Source: Vandiemenella viatica
Taxonomy: Eukaryota; Arthropoda; Insecta; Orthoptera; Morabidae
Assembly (NCBI GenBank): GCA_031002005.1
Contig: JARYHS010008074.1
Location: 349,828,932 to 349,892,931 of the forward strand
DNA length: 64,000 bases
Direction of reading: 5' to 3'
Part shown: in pieces, positions 55,076-64,000 of the stretch
How positions within the stretch are numbered: position 1 is the stretch's first letter
Layout: each line of letters starts with the position of its first letter
The notes under the pieces: model-generated
Told to the model about the DNA's origin: nothing
Seen by the model: the letters and a program-made list of their open reading frames with translations, nothing else
Database searches by the model: none
Position numbers and translations under genes: made by a program

Positions 55076-55289
55076 ATTGATTAAAAACTCGTGATCAGTT
55101 ATGTTTATGGATGCCCCCATGAGACAGGTCGTAGCCAGTCACCCGCGAAAGCTACACGTACAAATTTTTTCCGAACATTCGGCTGCCGAATATTCGGCGC
55201 TTCGGCCGAGAGCGTGGCCGAATATTCGGTATTCGGCAAAATCACTATTCCTGGCATCCCTACTAACAGTGCTCTCACTCTTTGCCGAC

Positions 55290-56005
55290 AATGATTATGC
55301 GAGTGAAGCCGGCTGCCGTAGATTTAACTGTTATTATAAGCAATTTCCGAGCAACTTCCAAACTAATCAGGATCCATATAAATTTAAGGTGTTAGTTAAG
55401 AAGTTGAGGCATGTAGTGCCGTTCAGAGTAAATCAGTTAACGTCCGAATACAAACAATTAATAATAGCAAAGAGAGAAGCAAAGGATGGGTTTATGAAGA
55501 ATATTATTAGTGCAGGTGGATCACCGAACGATGCACCTAGAAATTTCTATGGCTATATTAGAAAACTGAGGGGAAGTGAAGGTATTCAGACAATCGTAGA
55601 TAAGAATGGAGTTGAAGTCACTGAGGATTTTAAAATTGCAGAAAATTGAGTGACTGGTTTAGTGAGACCACTAGGGACAATCATCCAATGATGGGAGGGA
55701 ATGAATCTCCCAAAAAGTACAAATGAGGCAACTACAAAATTTGAAATAGATTCTCAGGAAATTATGAAGGAACTCAGAAAGCTAAAAAAACGAAAAGGGG
55801 CTGCTGTAGATAAAATTACTACAGATCTATTTAAGATTGTGGGATATGATATTGTACCTTACTTTGAAATTTGATTTAAAATGCGCTTGGAGTCTTGCTA
55901 CTTACCAGAGGATTGGAAAAGAGCTATAGTAGTACCGGTTCATAAAGGAGGGGTTACAAATAGGGTTGTAAATTATAGGCCGATTAGTTCGACATCGGTG
56001 AAATA
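55290..56005 (+). mobile_element. LINE-A fragment inside hAT-Z intron
   Basis: The 55101-55649 frame carries VLVKKLRHVVPFRVNQLTSE, AKDGFMKNIISAGGSPND and NFYGYIRKLRGSEGIQTIVD with NGVEVTEDFK. Shifted frames continue with the LKK.KGA.VDKITTDL block and an EDWKRAIVVPVHKGG...NYRPIS block. This corresponds to 21430-22000 on the minus-strand copy. Both ends are truncated. Confidence 0.85.
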
Positions 56006-56413
56006 AATATTTACATACTTCTGTGCATTCTGTACATTATTTTAACAGTAACAAATAATATGAACGAAAAGCTTCGTGGCTTGGCTCGGAATGCACCCTC
56101 CCTACCACTTAGCCCAGCGTAGCTTCCTACCCAACCTCTCCCCCGCCCCCCTCCCTTTTAGACAGAGCCATGCCATCTATGGACGCTTCCTAACGTATAG
56201 GAATGTAGTAAAGAACATCAGGAGAAGCTTATTATTATTTTCATACTTATAAATTAAATATGGCTGAGTTAACTTATTATCTGACAATTATTAATTACTC
56301 GCTAAAATAACATCATACTGATACTGTAATATGAGGGTGAGGAGGAACTAATCTTTATGTGGCAGGGTTTGTACATATGTACATTTGTTTTTAATTTTGT
56401 TTGCAGGCATGAT

Positions 56414-56788
56414 CAGGGGCGTAGCTACTATGGGGCTAGGCGGTGCAGTGCACCGGGGCCCCTACGCTCAGGGGGACCCCAAGAATACGTCAGGGAGCCC
56501 CCAAGTACAGTTCAGAGGGCCCACGGGCCTTCTGGTGACATTTTTTTTTTTTTTAAAAAAAAAAAAAACGTCTACAGTCATCTGAGAGGGCCCCTGAGAC
56601 ACAGGGAGACCCTCACACTAAGGGCCCCTCACTGCTCAGGTGGCCCTACCACTGCTCAGGGGCTCCCAGCCTCAGCTCAGGGGGCCCTTACCAGCAACAC
56701 AAAGCAAAAAAAAAGGTCACCCATCTGGCCTCAGGGCCCAAAATAAATTTTTTGCACCGGGGCCCTTGTTGACCTAGCTACGCCACTG
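56414..56788. mobile_element. hAT MITE copy H2 (375 bp) just inside hAT-Z exon 2
   Basis: The termini are CAGGGGCGTAGCTAC and CTAGCTACGCCACTG. The 8-bp duplication GGCATGAT lies at 56406-56413 and 56789-56796. It is an inverted relative of H1 (39870-40277), sharing 'ctatggggctaggcggtgca' and the 'ggggccc' repeats. An A tract lies at 56555-56569. Confidence 0.96.
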
Positions 56789-56796
56789 GGCATGAT

Positions 56797-59193
56797 GTAC
56801 TACTAAAACCATTAATGATGTCTCACCAGCACCTGTACTACATATTAAGCAAGAATCTGATTCTCACCCTACTCAAGCTACTAATGATTCTATCGCCGTT
56901 ACTACGGATGATTCAATTGGTTCCCTGTCCGAACATTGCATGAATTTAATTCATTCCCCTACAAACAGTAATTCATCGAGATCGACACAGCAATTTCACA
57001 TTGACAGTTTGGTAATAAATACTGCAGCTCCCTCATTATTAGTTGAAACTGATCCCGCATTATGGATTGTAAATGATGAGCTACGAGATTATTTTTCAAG
57101 AAAAGGTTTGATCAAAATATTTCAAGTGAAGATTATTCTAAATCTAAACGTGTCATCGATGGTGGTGGCTAGCGATATTTACCAAAATATTTCTTTAAAG
57201 AACGTCTGCTAAACGGAGAAAAAGTGTCTCGAAATTATTTGATATACTCGAAGTCTCTTGGATCAGGTTTTTGTGGTCCCTGTCGTTTATTTGGCAGTGA
57301 GAAAGGTCCATTATCTTCCCGTGAAGGATTCAGTGAATGGAAACATGCTTATGATAGAGTAAGTACACACGAAAATAGCTTAGCACATAAAAACTGTTTG
57401 TTAATGATAAAACAGTGAGGTATGGCCGGGACAAGAGTTGACTCAAAATTAGTTGAACAGGTGGAAGATGAAAAAAATATTGTAGTTGTGTCTTACAGAG
57501 AGTTGTTGTGGCTGTAAAAGCACTGGCTACTCGGGGATTATCTTTCCAGGGAGGGTCAGAAAAATTTGGATCAATTCAGAACGGAAACTTTATGATGATA
57601 TTAGAAGCAATTGCTGAATTCGATCCTTTTTTGGCAAAACACATACAAACAATGGGTAATCCTGGTAAAGGTCACGTGTCTTATTTGTCATTTGCAACTT
57701 ATGAGAAAGTCATAAAAATTATGGCTGATAAAGTAACCCCCTCTATTATAAAAACATCCAAAAGGCCAAGCATTTTCCATTTAGTGTTGACTCTACCCTG
57801 ATATCACTCATGTGGACCAACTTTCTTTAATTATCAGATTCGTGGAAGAAACGGACAACCCGTTAAACGGTTTTTAAGTTTCCTTCCTAACACTGGTCAC
57901 AAATCAGAAGACATTTTGAAGGCAGTCCTTGAGACTTTTAATATCAGCATTAATAATTGCAGAGGTCGATCTTACAATAATGCTGACAATATGTCTGGAT
58001 GCTACAGGCAAGAATTAAGGAAATATGCCCTCATGCAATTTATGTACCATACTCCACGCATTCATTAAATTTGATAGGGTCGTCAGCCGCTCAATATTGC
58101 CAACAGGCTATTCAGTTTTTCGGGTTGTTGCAAAACGTATATATTTTCTTCACCGTATCAACACAACGGCCAAAACTGTTACACTAATTCCTGACTGAGC
58201 CTGAGAATGTTTTTCTAAAAAGTGTATCGAATACTCGTTGGTCAGCTAGAGTTGATGCCTGCACTAGTCTTAAAAATTACTTGAATCAGATTATAGCAGC
58301 TCTTCAAAAGATAAAAAATGATTCGTCACAAAAACCTTGGGTCCGCAGTGAGGCGACTAGACTGCTGTTTTAAATATCTACTTTAGACTGCCATAATGTC
58401 TGAATTGTGGGGCTCCATATTGAAACAATTTCATTTAGTCTCGAATGCTCTGCAAGGAGTATATATTGACTTTGAAGTCGTTGCAGGTCTTTACGAATCA
58501 TTAATTTTATTTACTGAAGAAAAAGAGATTCTTTCAAAATATATGAAGAGGCCGGCAAAAGTAAATCTCAGGTAAATGAATTTAAAAGATTCCAAAAACG
58601 CTCTGTCAAAAGAAAACTTAGTTGTGACGAATCTGGCGAGTGACCATTTTCGGGTGCATGCATTTCTTCCAATTTGTGAACAGCTTTTAAGTGAACTTAA
58701 AATGATAAAGATGGCTTATGATAATATCAGTGACAAGTTTTCATTCCTTTTAAGACTTGAGAAAAAAGGAGAAGAAGAAATAAGGAACAGCGCCAAAGAA
58801 TTACAACAGCTCTATCCGGGAGATCTTGCGGACGGTCTGCAAGATGAATGTGTGCTCTTCAAATATTATATACAATCCATAAACAAACAAGAAACCAATT
58901 ATATTGAGACAAATAGGGGTTTTGATAAGAGAAAACAAATTGGAAGAGGTGTTTCCTTACATTGATTTACATCACGTATGTTTACCTGCACGGCAGTGAC
59001 TAACTGCAGCGCAGAGCGTTCATTCTCCGTGCTGCAACGAATTAAAAGTTACATGCGTTCTCGCTTAAGCGAAGAAAGTTTAAATAACTTAGATACCCTT
59101 AATATAGAGGCAGATTTGACGAAATCATTGAGCTATGATGATGTTATTGATGATTTTGCCAACAGTATGGCACCTTGCAAACAGTTATTTTAA
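56797..59193 (+). pseudogene. hAT-Z transposase exon 2 (TTF finger, DUF4371-like region, dimerisation domain)
   Basis: In order: DPALWIVNDELRDYFSRKG (57050-57105); NGEKVSRNYLIYSKSLGSGF then CGPCRLFG and WKHAYDRVSTHENSLAHKNC (57215-57405), a TTF-type zinc finger (CxxC...HxxxxxH); LSFQGGSEKFGSIQNGNFMM and HIQTMGNPGKGHVSYLS (57535-57690), the DUF4371-like region; ICPHAIYVPYSTHSLNLIG (58025-58080), part of the RNase-H-like core; SKENLVVTNLASDHFRVHAF to GEEEIRNSAKELQQLYPGDL (58605-58830); and TAVTNCSAERSFSVLQRIK with RSRLSEESLNN (58985-59095), the hAT dimerisation domain, ending at TAA 59191. About six frameshifts or stops break it. Confidence 0.9.
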
Positions 59194-59564
59194 TATGGCC
59201 TGTTTAACAAAGTAATTTAACTATTATTTCTTTCCTTAATTTTGAACATAAGTTTATGCCTTTTTTGTTACCAAATTTAAATATTTGATTATGTTTGGTG
59301 TTTTGGAATACTGAAACATCAGAATAATTTCTCAGTTTGTCAGATGATTTGTAAATATTGAATTAAGTATTTATAAAAATTGAAGGTATATATCAACCCA
59401 TATTACATAATTGAACATATATATTTATTCTTATTAGTAGTTTGTAATATTTGATTGCACAAGTAATAAATAATTACAGAAACAAAGTGTAAGTTTTTAT
59501 TTGTCAGCTCATTGCATCTTTCACTTTTGATGTCAGGTAAGTTACAGGGGCGGCCAATTATATT
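59194..59564. other. 3' region of hAT-Z, unassigned
   Basis: AT-rich sequence, then 'caggggcggccaatta' at 59546, which has the look of a hAT-type terminus (CAGGGGCGGC). No partner could be shown, so no boundary is assigned. Confidence 0.35.
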
Positions 59565-60919
59565 CGCCCGGGGCGCAGAATTTAGAAATACGTCCCTGCC
59601 TTCAATAGTAATACTAGTAATAAAATTAGTTACAAATTTTATTAAAGTTCTAATATTTAAATTAAATATGTATGGCCCCATATTTATCAAAACCACAAAT
59701 TTTTGGTGTTACCCTGACGGCTTGTCATTGGGCGAAAAGCCTAGAAAAAAAGACGTGTGCCAAGCAAATTATATATACAATGGCATGTGTTCAGTCACTT
59801 TAGACTCTTAGATGTGTTGGATGGTGAAGATGTCCGGAATTTCTAGCGGATGACACCTGAAATGCTTAATTTCTCGCGTCTTTGTTCTGACAGAAGACGT
59901 GAGGTTATGGTTGCCAACCATACTGTATTATAAAGTATCATATATTACTTTTGGCTGTTATACTTTTTTCTACGAATAAAGTATGCGAAAATTGTTTCGA
60001 ATAAAGTATACAACACATGTAACTGAACGTTCGTCTGCTAGTTTCACAACCTCCTGCAAGAAAAAGTGCCTATCAGCCAACGATTTTTTGTTCACTAGCA
60101 TCCTTTGATCTGCGTAATTACGGCATCGGAGTCGAGGAAATAATAGCGGACCATTCATATGGTTGCATTCCAGTCGACTCGTGTCCGCTCGCCGTTATTT
60201 CTGAACGGAACCATAAATTATGCAGAAACTATTTATTTTTGTTAAACTATACAATTCAATTAATTTCCAAACGACATGTTAGTGCTTATGATGAAACGAA
60301 ATAAATGCAAGATGGTGGGAACGGAGAAACAGAGCGCCCATAAATATAAAAATGAGTGTTCCTTTTTTTATATACTAGATGTAGAATGTGGCTCCAGCTG
60401 TAACACTGAAATGAAACCAACAGTTAATAGCTAGTCCAGTAAGCCCGAAAATATTTTTATTTAAGGCAATAAATAACTAAATTTTAATTTTCCCCATTTC
60501 ATATACTTTTTATTTTCCTCTTCAAAAAACAAATATATTTTTTGCTAAATAAGTTGGCAACCCTATGTGAGGTGTTCCATAAAAATTTGTGGATCTTTTG
60601 CACCTCCATCAACTCTGTCAATACTCCTTTTTCTTAATTATCGGATGAATCCTTCTCAAAATAATAGAAAACGGGGAACCAGGCAGTGAGATCATAACCG
60701 GGAGAGGCTTTACACGGCCAGTTTTCAGTGCAGAGTAGTGGGGGCCCCACTTCCCCCCCTCCCCCTTTGCCCTAAATCTGATGGAATTTCCACCCGACCA
60801 CCCTGCCTGATTTCGCGACAAAAACGTGTCAAGGAGCTCAATTTAGACAACCCGTTTTCAGGGCCGAAGGGGCGTGGCCACGATTTAGGGAAACCAGGTC
60901 GGGTCGTCTAAATGGGCCT
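59565..60919 (+). mobile_element. REP-H copy 2: Harbinger-like MITE carrying a nested hAT
   Basis: The left part (59590-59905) aligns to 8880-9190. The hAT occupies 59906-60565. The right part (60566-60919) aligns in reverse to 16197-16560 and ends 'ggtcgtctaaatgggcct' next to TTA (60920-60922). The left terminus is missing. No coding of its own is recognisable. Confidence 0.72.
59906..60565 (+). mobile_element. hAT relic, 660 bp, nested in REP-H copy 2
   Basis: The inverted ends are TATGGTTGCCAAC and GTTGGCAACCCTA. Flanking 8-bp repeats CGTGAGGT (59898-59905) and TGTGAGGT (60566-60573) differ at one base. Relative to the relic at 9193 it lacks about 500 bp in the middle (joint near 60223). 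No transposase remains. Confidence 0.85.
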
Positions 60920-60984
60920 TTAGGCGAACAATACAAAACAAGTGGCGGGGAAAATCTAAGCTCAAAAGTTTTTTTTTTTTCCTT

Positions 60985-61375
60985 CCACGACAATGTACGT
61001 CCACACACGGCTAATCGTACCCGACGGCTCTTGGATGGTTCTTCTCCTCGATGGGTTTGGATGGGAGATGATTGATCACTCACTGTACAATCCGGATCTG
61101 GTGCCGAGAGAATACCTCCTCTTTCCAGCGATAAATTTTCCATGTTTTCCTCAAATCACTCCAGGTGAATGCCGGGATGCTTCCTTCAAAAATGCCATGG
61201 CCGAATTCCTTCCCGTTCCTTGTCCCCAGTCCCATCCCGCCTCTAACGACCTTAGCCGTTGACGAGGCGTAAAGCAATAAGTAAAAAAATAAAAAAGATA
61301 AACACCTGGCCCGCAACACAGCGCTTTGACAGTGAAGCAGAACTTATGCCGGTGCAAACCAGTGGTTGAAATCTA
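60985..61375 (+). pseudogene. mariner transposase fragment 4, split by SINE-A
   Basis: 61040-61133 reads LLDGFGWEMIDHSLYNPDLV and PREYLLFPAIN, a decayed form of the FGWE..DHPPYSPDLAPSDYHLFP block with the third catalytic Asp region lost (SD to RE). After the SINE, a frame at about 61312-61350 reads QRFDSEAELM, as expected next in mariners. No TIRs were found. Confidence 0.72.
61136..61296 (+). mobile_element. SINE-A copy 8, 5'-truncated
   Basis: It starts in the body ('ttttccatgttttcc') and keeps the conserved 3' half ('gccgggatgcttccttcaaaaa', 'gttgacgaggcgtaaagcaataag') with an A-rich tail. GATAAA flanks it (61130-61135 and 61297-61302). It lacks the tRNA-like head. Confidence 0.88.
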
Positions 61376-61604
61376 ACGTAAACTGGGAATAAGGCTTGAA
61401 AGGATTGAATGTTGTTTGCGTCGTCTGCCTGACTGGACTAGTAAGCGGTCACAAATCGTGCGTCTCTCTCTGTAGTTTCTCGACTGGATCCTATTCAGCA
61501 CAATAATACTCTATATGTAATATGAATGCACACGAGAATGTTTTTGCTATCTCCTATGTAGGGAGTGCACTCCTATGTACATTTCCGTTTATCGCATTGA
61601 ATTT

Positions 61605-61857
61605 TTAACAACCTGCAGAATTCTTTACTTCCCTACAAATTTCTGCATCATCAGCAAACAATCTCAGACTGTTATTAATGTTCCCTCGCAGAGCGTTTAT
61701 AAAATCTGAGAAAAGAAATTGCCCTATTACGCTTTCTTGCATGACATCCGTTGTAACATTAATAGGCGCTTCGGCATCAGCGACGAAATTTTGCAACATA
61801 CTATAAGTAAATCACGTATTCACCGTGCGCTTGAATCTTCTTCGTTAGGGGATGTCC
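61605..61857 (-). pseudogene. CR1-like RT fragment (palm, ADD box)
   Basis: The minus strand has QESVIGQFLFSDFINAL followed by NINNSLRLFADDAEICREVK. This is the PQGSVLGP.LF..FIN.L...S.LRLFADD block of CR1/L2-type LINEs. The family differs from LINE-A, whose ADD context is FADDIMLYKRIK. The frame stops at the edge of the fragment. Confidence 0.78.
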
Positions 61858-62192
61858 ATTAATTACGTGAGGGTTTTTTTCTTCTTAAATTTGCACCCCT
61901 CCACCTTCGTGAGATTTGGTAAGATGCGGTAGAGCCTCCTCACGTGAGATTTATCGTATATTTTTGATTTAAATAATTAAATTTAATTTGGTGTGTTCAT
62001 GTGATTTACTTGATGCCACTAAATACCCAAGTATGTACTACATTTTTTCATTTAAATAATTGGAGGAAAATGATATAACAAATAGACGTGAGATTTTTAT
62101 TGCCCCTCCCCCCCTCCCTTTAATTGAGATCTGGTGAGATTTTATTGGAGCCCACCCGCTATCTTGATTTCACGTAATTGATGGACGTCCCC
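61858..62192. mobile_element. PIF/Harbinger-type MITE, 335 bp
   Basis: The inverted ends are GGGGATGTCCATTAATTACG and CGTAATTGATGGACGTCCCC, flanked by TTA (61855-61857 and 62193-62195), the target length of PIF/Harbinger. The interior repeats 'gtgagatt' strings. No coding. Confidence 0.93.
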
Positions 62193-62195
62193 TTA

Positions 62196-62640
62196 ATCGT
62201 TGTTTGTGGTGTTAAGTGCCGAAAGTTTTAGAAATCCAGAAAAACTGCATGTACTTTCAAATTATCATGCTTCAGAGCTCTACTACCAACAGATTTTCGA
62301 GAGTTTGATCGGTGATTAATGAGGTCACTTCGATCTCCACTCTTGAAAACTAGTGTGTTCCAGATCGAAAGGTTATTGTTCTCCTTAAAATTTATGATTT
62401 ACAAAATATGTATCAGTGACGACGGATTCGATTTCAGTCACACACTTTGGGAATACTCTTGCTTTCTCTCACTTGATAAGTTTCAGTTGCTTTACGGTAC
62501 CTGCAGGGTCTATTTGCATGGCATACATCTCAAAATCCACACAACGTGGAAAGTTTTCTTTAGTGAGCTAATTTTTAAAATCTGTTTTTTGTTCTGAATT
62601 CTTTGGCAGAAGGTTTTCTAATTTATCAGCCAGAAGTCGA
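62196..62640. other. Unassigned sequence between MITE and LINE-E fragment
   Basis: The open frame at 62319-62597 has no recognised motif. The interval may contain more decayed LINE sequence. Confidence 0.35.
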
Positions 62641-62669
62641 ATGTGTGTACTGATTCTTAGGTAATTTAT

Positions 62670-63450
62670 ATTAACAACCTCTATATACCATACCTCGCTT
62701 TTGCAGATGATTTCTAGCATAAGATGAAGAGAGTGCCATCAAACAAACAGCTTGAAACAATCAAAGAAAGTGCAGAAAAAGTTGGATTACAAATCTCATT
62801 CGAGAAAACTGAATTCATATGTTCAATGACAGAAATAGCAAGTTTGAGAACAAAATACGGTAAAATCAACAGGGTCCCATACTTTAAATACCTCGGAGAA
62901 TTCATCGAACCGACAGGCCTTGAGAAAATCTCACAGCAAAATCGCCTCCAAAAAGTAAAAAAAGCATTAGGGTTAGTCCAAAATCTCTACAACAAAAAAT
63001 CTACGTCAAGACAGACGAAAATTCAGCATTACAACACAGTCATAAAACCAACAGCCTTCTATGCAAGTGAAACATTAACACTTAACAGGAAACATGACCT
63101 TGAAGAAATTAAAAAAGTAGAGAGAAAAATCATTAGAATAATTCTAGGATCAAGACTCACTAAAGATGGTTACAGACTACATTCAATCAAAACAACAGAA
63201 AAGTTTTCAAACATCGAAATTGACATCAGGAAAAGGTCACCTTAAGAGATTACCAGAAAGTCGATTGACAAAAAATATAATAGATTATGTAAGTTCACTT
63301 AAAAATCCAACACCTTGCCTGAATGAAATTCGGAAGGATCTTAAAAGTGCAAGCATAGGAGTATCAGGCACATGTAATTTGGGACACCGTAGTGAGGACA
63401 ACACAAGACACACACAACACTTAATTAAAACCTTCTACGCCCTAGGCCGG
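62670..63450 (+). pseudogene. LINE-E 3' part: RT ADD box to C-terminus
   Basis: It starts with IPYLAFADDF followed by a stop (62688-62718). The frame at 62724-63245 has QLETIKESAEKVGLQISFEK, VPYFKYLGEFI, KKALGLVQNLYNKKSTSRQT, TAFYASETLTLNRKHDLEEI and KVERKIIRIILG. After one shift it goes on with GHLKRLPESRLTKNIIDYV and NPTPCLNEIRKDLKSASI to about 63350. These blocks follow directly after those of LINE-E at 8240-8694 in related elements, and the codon style is similar. It is the best preserved RT stretch in the window. Confidence 0.82.
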
Positions 63451-63668
63451 TTTCCCTGAGCTACCACATCACTCTGAATTGCTTATAACTATTACTAAAT
63501 ATTGACAGCCTCTTCCGATGGAATTCCTGGCCGGTTTCGTAACTGTCGTACCGTGTCAGTTTGGCTCACCCTACTCCGCCACGGCAGTTTGTTCTGGACG
63601 AATTCCTGCTGTATTGTATCAGATGCGCCTACTTAATTCCAAAACAGCAATGCGCTGAATAGAATTGC

Positions 63669-63786
63669 TTTACGTGAGGTGTTTTTCCGGAATTCCGGAC
63701 CCCCCCTTTTCTGGTGAGATCTGGTCGGACCCCCTCTCCTCTAAAATGAGGTGAGATTTCACCTCACGTAATTAATGGACGCCCCC
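63669..63786. mobile_element. PIF/Harbinger-type MITE, left-truncated copy
   Basis: The right end 'cacgtaattaatggacgcccc' next to TTA (63787-63789) matches the MITE at 61858. The left side starts inside the terminal repeat ('tttacgtgagg') and lacks the outermost bases. Confidence 0.85.
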
Positions 63787-63789
63787 TTA

Positions 63790-64000
63790 TAAGTTCGGTC
63801 TTAAGGCGGTTAAGATTAAAGCAAAGGAGAGAGTGTCTTCGTGTTGTTGATACTACAGACCTGATCTTCCGATACTCTTTTCATCAAAATATGTAAGTCT
63901 CAACCAAACTAAAACTTGGGTAAAAGCTCCGTGAAAGTCAACCATGGCGATCTTGTGGCAGAATCCGGGAATCAAATTTCTATTTTTCCAGTATGCATCA
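63790..64000. other. Unassigned window end
   Basis: Nothing recognisable was found in the last 210 bp. Confidence 0.4.

Larger units (their letters stand above)
53821..55260 (-). mobile_element. hAT element (ZBED-like) with ATTCGG subterminal repeats, 8-bp TSD
   Basis: TACTAACA is repeated exactly at 53813-53820 and 55261-55268. Both ends carry a GATGCCA motif in inverse orientation and several ATTCGG/CCGAAT copies within about 130 bp (left 53838-53945, right 55165-55240), likely transposase-binding sites. The minus strand keeps the 3' half of a transposase. The 5' half is deleted and a SINE-A splits the rest. Confidence 0.92.
52903..59193 (+). mobile_element. hAT-Z: intron-containing ZMYM1-like hAT transposase gene, nested insertions
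   Basis: Exon 1 is 52903-53096, the intron 53097-56407 (GT donor, 'ttttgtttgcag' acceptor) and exon 2 about 56408-59193. The intron has grown by a 1440-bp hAT (53821-55260) and a LINE-A fragment (55290-56005); a MITE (56414-56788) sits 6 bp inside exon 2. The terminal inverted repeats of hAT-Z itself were not found, so its outer limits are those of the coding region. Confidence 0.75.

Noticed and set aside
62670..63450. Same LINE-E copy as 3690-8694, split by 54 kb of insertions
   Set aside because: The blocks are consecutive in the family, but nothing shows that the 54 kb including the host gene was inserted; separate truncated copies are more likely.

Overview
The window looks like a piece of a repeat-rich, AT-rich insect genome. 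I base this on one split host gene with GT-AG introns, an arthropod mix of transposons (mariner, hAT, PIF/Harbinger-like MITEs, Helitrons, several non-LTR retrotransposon families) and tRNA-derived SINEs. The number and age of the TEs suggest a large genome, perhaps a polyneopteran, but the species cannot be fixed from the sequence. No rRNA, functional tRNA, CRISPR array, operon or virus was recognised.

The only convincing host gene is a clavesin-like CRAL-TRIO lipid-binding protein on the + strand. It has four coding exons at 23403-23547, 23652-23856, 36421-36757 and 37344-37487, joined in phase, for about 276 residues. Its second intron is 12.6 kb and nearly filled with TEs: LINE-A, a mariner, LINE-C carrying a SINE, Helitron pieces, and two MITEs whose residual coding resembles DUF4817-type transposases.

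Layout. 1-8.7 kb: a 348-bp tandem duplication, one copy of which holds a mariner, then a LINE (LINE-E) broken by a SINE, a hAT terminus and a 1000-N assembly gap. 8.7-23.2 kb: a nested Harbinger-like/hAT repeat, LINE-A and LINE-C remnants, a degenerate local repeat carrying a hAT element with target duplications, a duplicated LINE-A block with a LINE-D insertion, and the longest LINE-A copy on the minus strand. 23.4-37.5 kb: the clavesin-like gene. 38-46.5 kb: LINE-C, a 408-bp hAT MITE, LINE-A hit by three SINEs, and quiet AT-rich DNA. 46.6-49 kb: a satellite that changes from a ~285-bp dimeric to a ~140-bp monomeric period. 49.3-52.7 kb: a hAT MITE, a long inverted repeat and a mariner fragment. 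52.9-59.2 kb: a decayed intron-containing ZMYM1-like hAT transposase gene whose intron holds another hAT (itself split by a SINE) and a LINE-A fragment, with a MITE at its acceptor. 59.5-64 kb: the second nested Harbinger/hAT copy, a mariner fragment split by a SINE, Harbinger-like MITEs and LINE-E/CR1 RT fragments.

The TEs do not form a working pathway. Their value is the insertion history that can be read directly: target-site duplications, uninterrupted paralogues acting as natural empty sites, and several levels of nesting. LINE-A, LINE-C, LINE-D, LINE-E, SINE-A, SINE-B and REP-H are names used only in this annotation.
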